A stretch of 64,000 nt of DNA. Source: Aestuariivivens insulae (GTDB lineage Bacteria; Bacteroidota; Bacteroidia; Flavobacteriales; Flavobacteriaceae). The translations under genes were made by a program, and so were the position numbers. The stretch is taken from positions 27,421 to 91,420 of the forward strand of contig NZ_JAKMCS010000006.1 of the NCBI RefSeq assembly GCF_022662195.1, read 5' to 3'. This document shows positions 10,523 through 19,897 of this stretch, piece by piece. Below the pieces are notes generated by a model, which made no database searches, was not told where the DNA came from, and saw only the letters and a program-made list of their open reading frames with translations. Positions within the stretch are counted from its first letter, which is position 1; every line of letters begins with the position of its first letter.

Positions 10523-13333
10523 TTAATTATTTATAGTCCATGATATAAAATATTGTGAACCTATAAATGGAGAGCCAACGGCACTCTGATATTCTTTTCC
10601 TCCTAAATTGGTTCCTCCAATTTTAAATATTGATTTGATGGATGGTACAGAGTAATTGATTTGTGCATCAATAACTGTTCTTGATGGTATCATAGCATTG
10701 GCTATGGTAGCTTGCCAGAAATACTCATCACTCCATCTCGCATTGATGTTAAATCCGAAATTTTTAAACAATTCAGGATTGCCAAGAGACACTTTTACTT
10801 TATGTTCAGGAGTATTAAAACTTGCACTAAAATCAGGGTCGGTTGATTGGTCAAAGTCCAATTTAGCATAGGTATAGTTTAACCCAATGTCAAAACCATT
10901 TCCAAATTTGGTAGAGAGCCCAATTACCCCTCCATAGGAACTGACATCACCTTTGGAGTTTGTGTATACATTGAAAACTTGATAATTTCCAGTAGCGACA
11001 TCTACCACACCTGAATTATCATTAACTGAACCATTTTCTGGAGTCACCACAAATTTTTGAGCCCCAAAGTTGTCATATGTATTAAGGTAAGCGTTAAAGT
11101 CAACGGTTAAAAAGCCTAGTTTCCCCCGGTAACCAATATCGTATGCGGTAACTTGTTCTTGCTCAATAAGTGGCGTTATCCCGTTGCCTCCAACTGGTTC
11201 CAAGGGAGTCGTTCCACCACTACTCCCAAAATCAAGCAAAGATGAAAATGTGTAAGAATTAAAGTAAGCATCTCTTCCTGTTAAATTGGTATTTGGCAAT
11301 CTTCTATCTAAATTGTCTGGCGCTGCACCTACCAATATATAGGGACCTATATCAAAACCAATAAATAGTGATTGGGTGTCTGGATTTCTAAACCCTGTTT
11401 GAACAGAAGCTCTAAAATGGTGTTCTTTATTTTCGCCAGCTGCATAAACTAAAGAAAGCCTTGGAGAATAACTGGCATCAAAAAATTCATTTTTATCGTA
11501 ACGGATTGAAGCAGTCACTTTTAAGCGGTCCTCCATTAGTTTTTTGATTCCTTGTATATAGGCTCCGTATTCGTTGTAATCGATAGACCCATCATAGTCC
11601 GTAAATATATTACCGCCAGAATTTAATGAATATTGTCTGTATTGACCACCTAACTGTAAATCTAAAGCATTATTTAATAAGTCCTTAAAATTGTAATTTC
11701 CATCGACAACATTCATTTTTGATTCGTCAACCAACCTAGAGCCCGTGGCGACATTTGGATCATTTGTCACTTTGTTAAAAAGTGCCTTAAATTCTGGAGT
11801 ACCTGGTTGTAGAGTAAAATTGTCATCTGCAAAAGTCCTGGCACCTGCATGTATTTGGGATTGAGTAGCTGGATCGTTAGGGTTGCCGCCTCCAGCTAAT
11901 ATTTGTCCTGCTCCCTGAGCATAAGCTGCTGCATAAGCGCCAAACCATTCTGTTGCCCCTACTTTATTCATATTGATACCCGTAAAGCGCATATCATATG
12001 AGTTTCCGGCATTTTCTAAAGTTGTATAACCTCTAAGAAAAAAATTATCTCCTCTAAACTCTAATTTGTGTTGTTGTAATGTAAAATCTCTTATGGCATA
12101 TCTATTTGAGCCTTGGTATATAGAAGATCCTGAACCAAATTTAGAACTCCAAATAACTTCAGTGTTGTCTCCAAAGGGTTTGTAGTTTAAAGTGAAATAT
12201 GCCTTTAAGCTTTCCGCTTTATAATCTGTTAGATCTGATTCTCTATAACCTGTTCTTGCTACATTTACGGCAGGAACTAAATTGCTTGCTCCAGGAGGAA
12301 GAATTCCACCAGCCTCTAATTGTTGTGCTACTTGATTAAGGTTTAAGCCTAAGGCTCCTAAACTTACTTCGTCTCCATAAATATTTAAACCATCATGGGC
12401 AGGACCAGACCTAAAAGGATCTATGGTATCTGCTGTTCCAACCTTGCCTAGTGTATATTGATTATCATCTGATGCAAACCAATCTGTTCCCCTTAAATAA
12501 GAAAAGGTAGCTTTGGCCGCAAATTTATCACTAAATGCATGGGCCGCTCTAAATCCGAAATCATGAAAATGATTATCTCCTGCTTCGTCTTGTACTGTCA
12601 ACCCCGTTTTAACATAAGCACTTACGCCCTGGTGCCTAAAAGGGTCCTTACTGGTCATAAATAAAATACCATTAAAAGCATTGGCCCCGTACAGCGCAGA
12701 AGAAGCACCTGGTAATATTTCTATACTATTTATATCAAGTTCGCTCAGTCCCAAAATATTCCCTAAAGCAAAATTTAATCCTGGCAAGGAGTTATCCATG
12801 CCATCAACCATTTGAACAAATCGTGTATTCGCAAAAGTTGCAAATCCACGTGTGTTCACTGCGTTAAACGTTAAACTTCCTTTATTAACGTCAACACCCT
12901 TTAAGTTTTCTAAGCTTGAATAGAAATCGGGGGTAGTAGCAAATTTAACATCATTTACATCAAACCTTTCAATTGTAACAGGAGATTCCCTAACACTTTC
13001 AGGTGTTCTGGAAGCAGAAATAACGACTTCGTCTAAGGAGGTGGTCCCTTCTTTTAAAATAAAGTTAAGTGTTTGGTTATTAGAAGTAACTTCAATAGTT
13101 TCTGTCTCAAACCCAACATTACTGGCTTGAACAGAGAAAGGTGGGTTTTGATTATAAGTTAATGTAAAGTTACCATCAAAATCTGTAACGGTACCTGTAG
13201 TGGTACCTACAACCAGAATGTTTGCACCTGGTAGGGGTTGGCTATTGTCATCGGTCACCGAACCACTAATTGTGGTTTGGGAAAATGTTATTGCGCTAAA
13301 GAGCAATAATAAAAAGGGGAAGATAGTTTTCAT
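10523..13333 (-). CDS. TonB-dependent outer-membrane receptor with carboxypeptidase-D-like N-terminal domain
   Basis: The 936-residue protein has a signal peptide (about residues 1-18, cleavage after ITFS), a carboxypeptidase-D regulatory-like beta-sandwich at about 20-95 (ISGSVTDDNSQPLPGANILV, GTVTDFDGNFTLTY), a plug domain from about 105 (LDEVVISASRTPESVRESPV, NTRGFATFANTRFVQMVDG, IEILPGASSALYGANAFNG) and a long C-terminal beta-barrel ending in the strand YFISWTINN. No SusD gene is next to it, so it is a stand-alone receptor; the substrate cannot be inferred. It is monocistronic with its own terminator. The C-terminal end lacks the usual terminal aromatic residue. Confidence 0.95.
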   Translation of the reverse strand: MKTIFPFLLLLFSAITFSQTTISGSVTDDNSQPLPGANILVVGTTTGTVTDFDGNFTLTYNQNPPFSVQASNVGFETETIEVTSNNQTLNFILKEGTTSLDEVVISASRTPESVRESPVTIERFDVNDVKFATTPDFYSSLENLKGVDVNKGSLTFNAVNTRGFATFANTRFVQMVDGMDNSLPGLNFALGNILGLSELDINSIEILPGASSALYGANAFNGILFMTSKDPFRHQGVSAYVKTGLTVQDEAGDNHFHDFGFRAAHAFSDKFAAKATFSYLRGTDWFASDDNQYTLGKVGTADTIDPFRSGPAHDGLNIYGDEVSLGALGLNLNQVAQQLEAGGILPPGASNLVPAVNVARTGYRESDLTDYKAESLKAYFTLNYKPFGDNTEVIWSSKFGSGSSIYQGSNRYAIRDFTLQQHKLEFRGDNFFLRGYTTLENAGNSYDMRFTGINMNKVGATEWFGAYAAAYAQGAGQILAGGGNPNDPATQSQIHAGARTFADDNFTLQPGTPEFKALFNKVTNDPNVATGSRLVDESKMNVVDGNYNFKDLLNNALDLQLGGQYRQYSLNSGGNIFTDYDGSIDYNEYGAYIQGIKKLMEDRLKVTASIRYDKNEFFDASYSPRLSLVYAAGENKEHHFRASVQTGFRNPDTQSLFIGFDIGPYILVGAAPDNLDRRLPNTNLTGRDAYFNSYTFSSLLDFGSSGGTTPLEPVGGNGITPLIEQEQVTAYDIGYRGKLGFLTVDFNAYLNTYDNFGAQKFVVTPENGSVNDNSGVVDVATGNYQVFNVYTNSKGDVSSYGGVIGLSTKFGNGFDIGLNYTYAKLDFDQSTDPDFSASFNTPEHKVKVSLGNPELFKNFGFNINARWSDEYFWQATIANAMIPSRTVIDAQINYSVPSIKSIFKIGGTNLGGKEYQSAVGSPFIGSQYFISWTINN

Positions 13334-13922
13334 TAAGCTAGTTTTAGGTTCTCGGAATTATTTTTAGTTAAGATAAACATAAATCTAAAATAAAAAAAAT
13401 TATGCACGCATAGTAAAAATTGATAAATTAAATGTTAAAATGTTGCTGTTTTTTCTATTTTAGGAGCGTTACGATGTGGATTATTGATATTTTTTGATAT
13501 TTCCAAAAGTATATAATTTTACTAATAGTATTATCCGAAAAAATAGATAAAAGATAAATCTGGACATAATTTTTTGGGCAAATGGCAAGCCACCGCACTA
13601 TCCGCTATAGTTTTTTAAAATTTTTGGAATTTTAAAAAAGCTGCCACTCCTATTGCTTTTGCGGGGCTTTAATTGTTAGCTCAGTACATGACAAAAAATA
13701 CCTTCTGCTTTTTTTTAATAATACCCTTCCGACTTTAAACTCTTAGCTGAGTTTAAAGCCATCTTCCCTTCATTTAGACAAGCTCAATGACCGGGGAAGG
13801 AATTGTGTTTATTGATTTATTTTAACTCTCCTCCTTTTATTCAATTTCTAGCCTCCTCCAACATCTAGTTTGCCTTTTCAATCTTTTTTAATCTTAAGGA
13901 TAAAATTTGTTATATAATTAGT
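13334..13922. other. 589-bp intergenic region with a composite dispersed repeat
   Basis: No open reading frame here looks coding. Bases 13334-13570 are AT-rich with nothing recognisable apart from space for the TonB receptor promoter. Bases 13571-13883 hold copy 1 of a composite repeat that recurs at 20895-21148. Confidence 0.7.
13571..13883. repeat. Composite dispersed repeat, copy 1
   Basis: Three blocks match the region 20895-21148. Block A (13571-13674) is a fold-back: AAGCCACCGCA near its left end is complementary to TGCGGGGCTT at 13660-13669, and the T/A-rich centre GTTTTTTAAAATT pairs with AATTTTAAAAAAGC. Block B (13723-13750) is 28 bases that recur exactly but in inverted orientation at 20996-21023. 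Block C has the shared core AGTTTGCCTTTTCAATC at 13867-13883. Within block B, 13733-13742 and 13749-13758 form a perfect 10-bp hairpin with a 6-base loop. Confidence 0.85.
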
Positions 13923-15770
13923 TTATTCTACGGTAACGGACTTTGCCAGATTTCTCGGTTGATCTACATTTTTACCTAACAGTACTGCTATGTGATAAGA
14001 CAACAATTGAAGCGGTATAGTGGTAATAAGTGGCGATAATAGCTCTGAGCTTTCTGGAACTTCAATAACATGATCAGCTAGTCCTCTTACTTGGGTGTCA
14101 CCTTGGGTAACTACAGCGATAATTTTACCTTTTCGTGATTTAATTTCCTGGATATTGCTAACCACTTTTTCGTAATGTCCTTTTTTTGTAGCAATAACAA
14201 CAACAGGCATATTTTCGTCTATTAGTGCTATGGGGCCATGCTTCATTTCGGCTGCTGGATAACCTTCGGCATGGATGTATGATATTTCCTTTAGCTTTAA
14301 AGCACCTTCCAAGGCTACCGGGAAATTGTACCCTCTGCCTAAGTACAAACAATTGCGGGAGTCTTTATAGGTGTCTGCAATCAATTTTATATGCGCATCC
14401 GATTTTAAAGCCTGTTCTACCTTATTCGGGATAAGTTCCAGTTCAAGAGCGAGTTGTCTAAAATGAGAATCGGAAACGGTGCCTTTTGCTTTTGCCAAGC
14501 GCAAGGCCATGAGCGTTAATACGGTAATTTGAGTGGTGAAGGCTTTGGTCGATGCCACACCTATTTCTGGTCCGGCATGGGTATAGGCGCCGGTATGCGT
14601 TTCCCTGGCTATTGACGAGCCAACCACATTGCATACACCATATACAAAAGCACCTTTAGACTTTGCCAGTTTGATAGCTGCTAAGGTATCGGCTGTTTCT
14701 CCAGACTGGGATATGGCAATCACAACATCTTTTTCAGTTATAATGGGGTTGCGGTATCTAAACTCCGAAGCATATTCAACCTCTACAGGTATCCTGGCGA
14801 TATCTTCAAATATGTATTCGGCTACTAGTCCAGCATGCCACGAGGTGCCACAAGCTACTATAATTACCCGATTGGCATTAAGGAGCTTTTCGAGGTTATC
14901 ATCAATACTAGACATTTTAATGATGCCTTGTTCTGCATTTAGGCGTCCTCGATACGTGTCTTTTATGGCTCTTGGTTGCTCATGGATTTCTTTCAACATA
15001 AAATGGTCGAAACCACCTTTTTCAATTTGCTCTAAACTTATTTGAAGTTCTTGGATATAAGGATCTACTAAAGAGTCGTCAATTATTTTTCTAACTTTTA
15101 TGTCTTTGTTTAGCCTAATAATGGCCATTTCTTCATCTTCTAGGTAGATGGCATTTTTGGTATATTCTATAAAAGGAGATGCATCGCTGGCAATGAAATA
15201 TTCATTATCTCCAACACCAATAGCTAAAGGGCTTCCCAATCGGGCAATAACAATTTCATTGGGTTGGGTTTTGTCGAATACCGCTATGGCATAAGCGCCT
15301 ACTACTTGATTTAATGCGATTTGTACCGCTTTGCCCAGTTTAACATTTTCTTTTTGCTTAACATCTTCAATAAGGTTAACAAGAACTTCGGTATCGGTTT
15401 CAGAGGTGAAAGTATAGCCTCTGGAACTTAATTCTTTTTTTAAAGATTCGTAATTTTCTATGATTCCATTATGAATAATGGCCAAATTACCAGAATTGGA
15501 AATATGCGGGTGCGAGTTAGTGTCATTAGGGATTCCGTGTGTGGCCCATCGCGTGTGACCAATGCCAATGCAACCGCTGGGATCTATATCGAGGTTTATC
15601 TTTTGCTCTAAATCGGCAACTTTTCCCTTGGTTTTGGCAACTTTTAAGTGCTCTCCGTCAAATAGTGCAATACCTGCACTGTCATAACCACGGTATTCCA
15701 ATCGTTTAAGCCCTTCAATGATAATTGGGTGAGCTGCTCTGTTTCCTAAATATCCTACAATGCCACACAT
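13923..15770 (-). CDS. glmS: Glutamine-fructose-6-phosphate aminotransferase (isomerizing)
   Basis: The start is set at the ATG giving MCGIVGYLG, because the N-terminal glutaminase nucleophile must be Cys2 after methionine removal; an upstream extension of 43 codons is open but not part of the protein. The 615-residue enzyme has an N-terminal class II glutamine amidotransferase domain (HTRWATHG, SETDTEVLV) and two SIS domains (ACGTSWHAG, ISQSGETADTLAA, LEGALKLKEISY, AEMKHGPIALI) and ends with the conserved LAKSVTVE. It makes glucosamine-6-phosphate for peptidoglycan and lipopolysaccharide. It is separated from the DUF4270 gene upstream by a terminator. Confidence 0.98.
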   Translation of the reverse strand: MCGIVGYLGNRAAHPIIIEGLKRLEYRGYDSAGIALFDGEHLKVAKTKGKVADLEQKINLDIDPSGCIGIGHTRWATHGIPNDTNSHPHISNSGNLAIIHNGIIENYESLKKELSSRGYTFTSETDTEVLVNLIEDVKQKENVKLGKAVQIALNQVVGAYAIAVFDKTQPNEIVIARLGSPLAIGVGDNEYFIASDASPFIEYTKNAIYLEDEEMAIIRLNKDIKVRKIIDDSLVDPYIQELQISLEQIEKGGFDHFMLKEIHEQPRAIKDTYRGRLNAEQGIIKMSSIDDNLEKLLNANRVIIVACGTSWHAGLVAEYIFEDIARIPVEVEYASEFRYRNPIITEKDVVIAISQSGETADTLAAIKLAKSKGAFVYGVCNVVGSSIARETHTGAYTHAGPEIGVASTKAFTTQITVLTLMALRLAKAKGTVSDSHFRQLALELELIPNKVEQALKSDAHIKLIADTYKDSRNCLYLGRGYNFPVALEGALKLKEISYIHAEGYPAAEMKHGPIALIDENMPVVVIATKKGHYEKVVSNIQEIKSRKGKIIAVVTQGDTQVRGLADHVIEVPESSELLSPLITTIPLQLLSYHIAVLLGKNVDQPRNLAKSVTVE

Positions 15771-15874
15771 AAGTATTAAATTCTGATTATTTGAGAAGGC
15801 AAATATGCAAAATAAATACCAAAAAAAAGCAAAAATAATATTAACATCAAGTAAAATACTGATTGTTAACTGTG

Positions 15875-15917
15875 TAAAAATAAAAACCTCCAAAGACAAC
15901 TATATCTTTGGAGGTTC
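15875..15917 (-). terminator. Terminator after the DUF4270 gene
   Basis: A 12-bp perfect stem (15885-15896 with 15905-15916) around an 8-base loop, followed on the minus strand by a T-rich tract at about 15875-15884. It lies 36 bases beyond the DUF4270 stop and 114 bases before the glmS start. Confidence 0.85.
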
Positions 15918-15952
15918 TAACAGTTATTGGTTATATGCTTCTAAAGTCCCTT

Positions 15953-17605
15953 TTATTTGGGTTCAGAATAATATATTTCCAATTTTATTTTTTTATCATC
16001 AGTGGTGTTGTTTCCGTATAAAGCTGTGCCTTTAGAGGTTAAAATTGTGGCAGCTGGAATTTTGGTAACGTCATCTGTGCTATTTAAGATGTTAACTGTA
16101 TTGGTGTAATTTACATTGTTAGATATTACAAGCCCTAATTTTGTGTTTGTTGAATCCCTGAACACTAAGCTTTTTAAATGTTCGGTAATTCTTATTTTAT
16201 AACCATAAGTTAACGGGCTGGTTGATAAAGTATCCCTTACGCCTAAATGGACAACTTTTGATGCAGCAGGAAATGTGGTATTTTCTGAAGTGTCAAATTC
16301 ATAATCTATTAAAGGTCTGTTGTTCTTTACGTCGTAAGCGTAAAGCCTATCGTATTTATGGTCGTCACCTCCAGTTAAGGATTGGTCTTCGGTAATAACC
16401 AAAAGCGCTTCGTTTATTAACTTAGCAGGGGTCTCTCCATCTGCATCCAAAAATTCACTTCTAAAATTCTCTAAAGCGTCCGGTATGTTATTGTTGTCTG
16501 CATCTTCATTGCCAAATAAATCGATAACGGCCATGGAGCCCGCAGCGCCTTTTAAGTAGATTATTTGGTCGCCATTGGTGTTGTCGCCATCAACCAAGGG
16601 TTCTGGTGCGGTGCTATAATCGTTTATTAGTGTGTTTAATTTAATGCCAGAAAAGTTAAGAGCATAGGTTGCCTGTACTTTGGATTCACTATCAGAAGTT
16701 GAATCTTTAGAGTAATGAATGGTTATTGTGGCACCAGAGGCGGCTAAATTTAAAAGCGTCATACTGCCTTTGCCATCAATAGCTTCTGCTTTGAAGTAAA
16801 GTCCTCTAAAATAGTTTTTAAAATTGTTGGGGTTGCTTAACTCGCTACTACCTTCCTTATCCAATATGGTGGTCTTCCAGAAATCCACATTAAGTTTTGC
16901 TCTTAAGGCAGGTGCACCATAGGAAAGGGTGGCATCTTCTCCTTCACCGGTTTTTGTGACGACGGCTTTATTGCTTGGGATAAACGCAGGGTCGTTAAAA
17001 ATTAACTCGCCTTTTTGAGTATCAAAATTAACTTCGCTACTTTCAGTTACCACAAAATGCTCTGTATTGCTAGGTGTATTTTCTGCATAAGAAAAATAAT
17101 TTTGTGTCTCTTGATCTTGGCTATTAGGATTAAAGTTCCTTAAAAAATAATTATTGCGATAAATAGATAAGTTTATTTTGTCTTCACCATATAAGGAGTC
17201 TTGTTCGTTCATTACATACTGGGGAACATCATTTTCGGTGCCAGTTTGTCTACTAAAATAAGGGATGCTTAATACAACCGAGTCTATAACTGGGTTGTCT
17301 CCAAAATCGGGATCGAAGGAAGTTGGGGTTAACTGTGTTACAATACTAGCTGTGGTCTGACCAAAAACAGGATCGTTGTATACGCCCAATAGGTTTGTGT
17401 TTAAACCATTAACCTGAATGTTCTTTAGTTTTTTATTGTAGGCAAGCAATTCTTCTATGTTAAGTTTAGAAGTATTAAAGTTTGCATTTGCTTTGCCTAG
17501 AACATCGCTGTCTATAGAGCTAAAGTCTTTGTCGCAGGCAATGAAAGAGGTTAGGATAAATGCAAAAATAAATAAGGGCTTTAGGGCGATAAATGTCTTC
17601 TTCAT
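15953..17605 (-). CDS. DUF4270 family lipoprotein
   Basis: The 550-residue protein has a lipoprotein signal (FIAC, Cys24) and family features such as CDKDFSSIDSDVLG just after the cysteine and IDSVVLSIPYFSR near 105-117. The remainder is beta-rich with many aspartates. Its function is unknown; a cell-envelope location is expected from the signal. It is 25 bases downstream of the starch-synthase-like gene, so the two are probably co-transcribed. A glmS, DUF4270, starch-synthase-like, panC order is one I associate with Flavobacteriaceae genomes, which supports the placement but says nothing about function. Confidence 0.85.
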   Translation of the reverse strand: MKKTFIALKPLFIFAFILTSFIACDKDFSSIDSDVLGKANANFNTSKLNIEELLAYNKKLKNIQVNGLNTNLLGVYNDPVFGQTTASIVTQLTPTSFDPDFGDNPVIDSVVLSIPYFSRQTGTENDVPQYVMNEQDSLYGEDKINLSIYRNNYFLRNFNPNSQDQETQNYFSYAENTPSNTEHFVVTESSEVNFDTQKGELIFNDPAFIPSNKAVVTKTGEGEDATLSYGAPALRAKLNVDFWKTTILDKEGSSELSNPNNFKNYFRGLYFKAEAIDGKGSMTLLNLAASGATITIHYSKDSTSDSESKVQATYALNFSGIKLNTLINDYSTAPEPLVDGDNTNGDQIIYLKGAAGSMAVIDLFGNEDADNNNIPDALENFRSEFLDADGETPAKLINEALLVITEDQSLTGGDDHKYDRLYAYDVKNNRPLIDYEFDTSENTTFPAASKVVHLGVRDTLSTSPLTYGYKIRITEHLKSLVFRDSTNTKLGLVISNNVNYTNTVNILNSTDDVTKIPAATILTSKGTALYGNNTTDDKKIKLEIYYSEPK

Positions 17606-17630
17606 ATGGTTTTTACGAATTTTTTTGGAT

Positions 17631-18440
17631 CTAGCTTACAACTTCAGTATTAAGGAATGTTGTGTAAGCATCACCAAACTCATCTCTGCTTTTGTGTTCT
17701 AGTACTGGTTTTTTTGAGTCTTTTAAGTAGGTGTCCAATGTTTCTGGAATGGTTTCAGAGCCAATTATTAATGCATCTGAATAGTCTATGGCGACTTTCA
17801 TTAAGTTATTATACGATGGTTCTTCAAGCGGTTTTATAGCCTCGTCGTTAATATTATCAAATTTAATTTTATTAAACATGTCTTTGTTTAACGTATTATC
17901 AAAACTTTGATTGTATATAGAGGTTACTATTTTGCTTTCATTAAATAAAGGTTCGTCTTTGTAGTATTCCTTTAAATAAAGCGGTAACAAAGAGGCTAGC
18001 CAACCATGAACATGGATTACATCTGGCGACCAGTTTAATTTTTTCACGGTTTCAATAACGCCTTTAGCAAAGAAAATGGCACGTTCGTCATTATCGGAAA
18101 ACAGTTTGCCGTCCTCGTCGGTCAATGTGGCTTTTCTTTTAAAGTATTCGTCGTTATCGATAAAGTAAACCTGAATACGCTCTTTTGGTATAGAGGCAAC
18201 TTTTATAATAAGAGGCATGTCTAAATCGTTAATCACTAAATTGATACCGGAAAGCCGAATTACCTCATGCAATTGATGTCTTCGTTCATTTATGTTGCCA
18301 TATCGAGGCATAAAAATGCGTATCTGCCCACCTTGCTGATTAACTAATCTAGGGGCTTCAAACGACATTGAAGAAATTTCGGTTTCGGGTAAATAGGGTA
18401 CTACTTCAGATGATACATACAATATCCTCTTATCTTTCAT
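17631..18440 (-). CDS. GT5 starch/glycogen synthase-like protein, N-terminal domain only
   Basis: The 269-residue protein resembles the N-terminal Rossmann domain of GlgA-type glycosyltransferases (ILYVSSEVVPYL at the start, MPRYGNINERRH near 45, WSPDVIHVHGWLASLLPLYL near 135-155). Full GlgA is about 470-490 residues; the whole C-terminal nucleotide-sugar-binding domain is missing. The ADP-glucose-binding KTGGLxD motif expected near residue 15-20 is replaced by PETEISSMSF. Glycogen synthase activity is therefore unlikely despite the usual automatic name. It is divergent from panC and probably co-transcribed with the DUF4270 gene. A role as a binding or regulatory protein is possible but unproven. 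Confidence 0.85.
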   Translation of the reverse strand: MKDKRILYVSSEVVPYLPETEISSMSFEAPRLVNQQGGQIRIFMPRYGNINERRHQLHEVIRLSGINLVINDLDMPLIIKVASIPKERIQVYFIDNDEYFKRKATLTDEDGKLFSDNDERAIFFAKGVIETVKKLNWSPDVIHVHGWLASLLPLYLKEYYKDEPLFNESKIVTSIYNQSFDNTLNKDMFNKIKFDNINDEAIKPLEEPSYNNLMKVAIDYSDALIIGSETIPETLDTYLKDSKKPVLEHKSRDEFGDAYTTFLNTEVVS

Positions 18441-18478
18441 AAATAGTTTGCTTTTGAAGATTCAAAATAAAAAACACG

Positions 18479-18486
18479 CAAAAGTA
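18479..18486 (-). promoter_or_regulatory. Probable -7 box (TACTTTTG) for the starch-synthase-like gene
   Basis: The minus strand reads TACTTTTG 38 bases upstream of the start codon, fitting TAnnTTTG. No convincing -33 TTTG is visible. Confidence 0.45.
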
Positions 18487-18517
18487 CAAAATTTTATGCA
18501 GATTGACTGTAAAATCT

Positions 18518-18525
18518 TAAGTTTG
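18518..18525 (+). promoter_or_regulatory. Probable -7 box (TAAGTTTG) for panC
   Basis: TAAGTTTG lies 23 bases upstream of the panC GTG start in the divergent intergenic region and fits the TAnnTTTG consensus. Confidence 0.45.
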
Positions 18526-18548
18526 CACGCGTTAATTTTTTATTAAAA

Positions 18549-19400
18549 GTGCAGGTTTACCAAGAAAAAAAACAAATTAAGGCCGTAATTGAGCAACTGA
18601 AAACCAAACAGCTTACACTTGGTTTTGTACCAACCATGGGTGCATTGCACCAAGGGCACTTGGCATTGGTAGAAGAGGCTTTGGCGAATAACGATAAGGT
18701 GGTGGTGAGCATTTTTGTTAACCCTACGCAATTTAATAATGCAACAGACCTAGAAAAATACCCAAGAACCTTGGATGACGATCTTGGTTTACTTAAAACT
18801 GTTAGCGAAGATAGAATCTTGATTTATGCACCAACGGTTGATGATATTTACGAAGGGCAAACAGTGTCCCAAAAGTTCGATTTTGATGGTTTGGAACACG
18901 AAATGGAAGGTCAATTTAGACCAGGACACTTTGATGGCGTAGGTACCGTGGTTAAACGGCTTTTTGAAATTGTAAGCCCAGATAACGCCTATTTTGGAGA
19001 GAAGGATTTCCAGCAGTTGGCCATTATAAAAAAGATGGTCGAAAAACACCAGATTCCAGTAACTATTGTGGGGTGCGATATACACCGCGAGGCCAATGGT
19101 TTGGCTATGAGTTCCCGCAATGCAAGGTTAAGTCCAGAACAAAAAAAGGCAGCATCTTTTATTTATAAAGTTTTAACAACTGCCAAAAAGCAATTTGGCA
19201 CAAAAAGTGCTTATAAAGTGACGGAATGGGTTGAAAAACAGTTTTCTAAAAATGATGTATTGCGGTTGGAGTATTTTGTTATTGCAGATGAGGAAACCTT
19301 AAGACCAATTCAAAGAAAATCAAAGACAAAAAAATATAGAGCCTTTATAGCGGTATTCGCAGATGATATTAGACTAATTGATAATATCGCACTAAATTAA
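18549..19400 (+). CDS. panC: Pantothenate synthetase
   Basis: The 283-residue enzyme joins pantoate and beta-alanine using ATP, the last step of pantothenate synthesis. It shows the family's HIGH-like motif in [15 protein letters not shown] (His34, His37), FVNPTQF near 58, the FGEKDFQQL segment near 147-155 and the MSSRN motif near 184-188. The start codon is GTG at 18549; its position gives the expected N-terminal length. panD, which makes the beta-alanine, follows 13 bases downstream. Confidence 0.98.
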   Translation: MQVYQEKKQIKAVIEQLKTKQLTLGFVPTMGALHQGHLALVEEALANNDKVVVSIFVNPTQFNNATDLEKYPRTLDDDLGLLKTVSEDRILIYAPTVDDIYEGQTVSQKFDFDGLEHEMEGQFRPGHFDGVGTVVKRLFEIVSPDNAYFGEKDFQQLAIIKKMVEKHQIPVTIVGCDIHREANGLAMSSRNARLSPEQKKAASFIYKVLTTAKKQFGTKSAYKVTEWVEKQFSKNDVLRLEYFVIADEETLRPIQRKSKTKKYRAFIAVFADDIRLIDNIALN

Positions 19401-19409
19401 TTATCTTTG
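19377..19409 (+). promoter_or_regulatory. Promoter inside the panC 3' end, driving panD (ATTG, 21-base spacer, TATCTTTG)
   Basis: TATCTTTG at 19402-19409 is a textbook Bacteroidota -7 box, with ATTG at 19377-19380 as a plausible -33 element. The box ends only four bases before the panD ATG, so a transcript from it would be leaderless or nearly so. Confidence 0.5.
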
Positions 19410-19413
19410 CCAC

Positions 19414-19764
19414 ATGCAAATTCAAGTAGTTAAATCTAAGATTCACAGGGTTAAATGTACAGGAGCCGAGTTAAATTACATTGGTAGTATTACTATTGAT
19501 GAAGACTTAATGGATGCGGCTAATATTATACAAGGTGAAAAAGTTCAAATTGTTAACAATGACAATGGGGAGCGCCTTGAAACCTATTGTATTCCAGGGC
19601 CTAGAAATTCTGGGGAAATTACTTTAAATGGAGCGGCGGCCAGAAAAGTATCGGTAGGGGATACCTTAATTTTAATAACCTACGCTTTTATGGATATTGA
19701 AACGGCCAAAACATTCAAGCCTTCGTTAGTTTTTCCAGATGAAGCGACCAACCTATTAAAATAG
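19414..19764 (+). CDS. panD: Aspartate 1-decarboxylase proenzyme
   Basis: The 116-residue proenzyme is cleaved between Gly24 and Ser25 (NYIGSITID) to create the pyruvoyl cofactor. Length and the motifs ETYCIPG and [13 protein letters not shown] match the family. It converts aspartate to beta-alanine, the substrate of the adjacent panC product. The start is the ATG four bases downstream of a strong -7 box, so panD may be expressed both from the panC transcript and from its own promoter. Confidence 0.98.
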   Translation: MQIQVVKSKIHRVKCTGAELNYIGSITIDEDLMDAANIIQGEKVQIVNNDNGERLETYCIPGPRNSGEITLNGAAARKVSVGDTLILITYAFMDIETAKTFKPSLVFPDEATNLLK

Positions 19765-19897
19765 GTGAAGGAATCCCATAAAAGGGTTTGGTTAAATAAA
19801 CAAGGATTGTCCAAAATCAATCATTATGTATGTCATCTCGGGGATTGGAATTGTTTATATTGTGGATTGCAGACATTCAGTAATAAATTAAAGCCTT

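Noticed and set aside
15771-15899. 43-codon N-terminal extension of glmS
   Set aside because: GlmS needs cysteine directly after the initiator methionine; MCGIVGYL starts at 15770, and the extension is hydrophobic AT-rich intergenic sequence overlapping a terminator.
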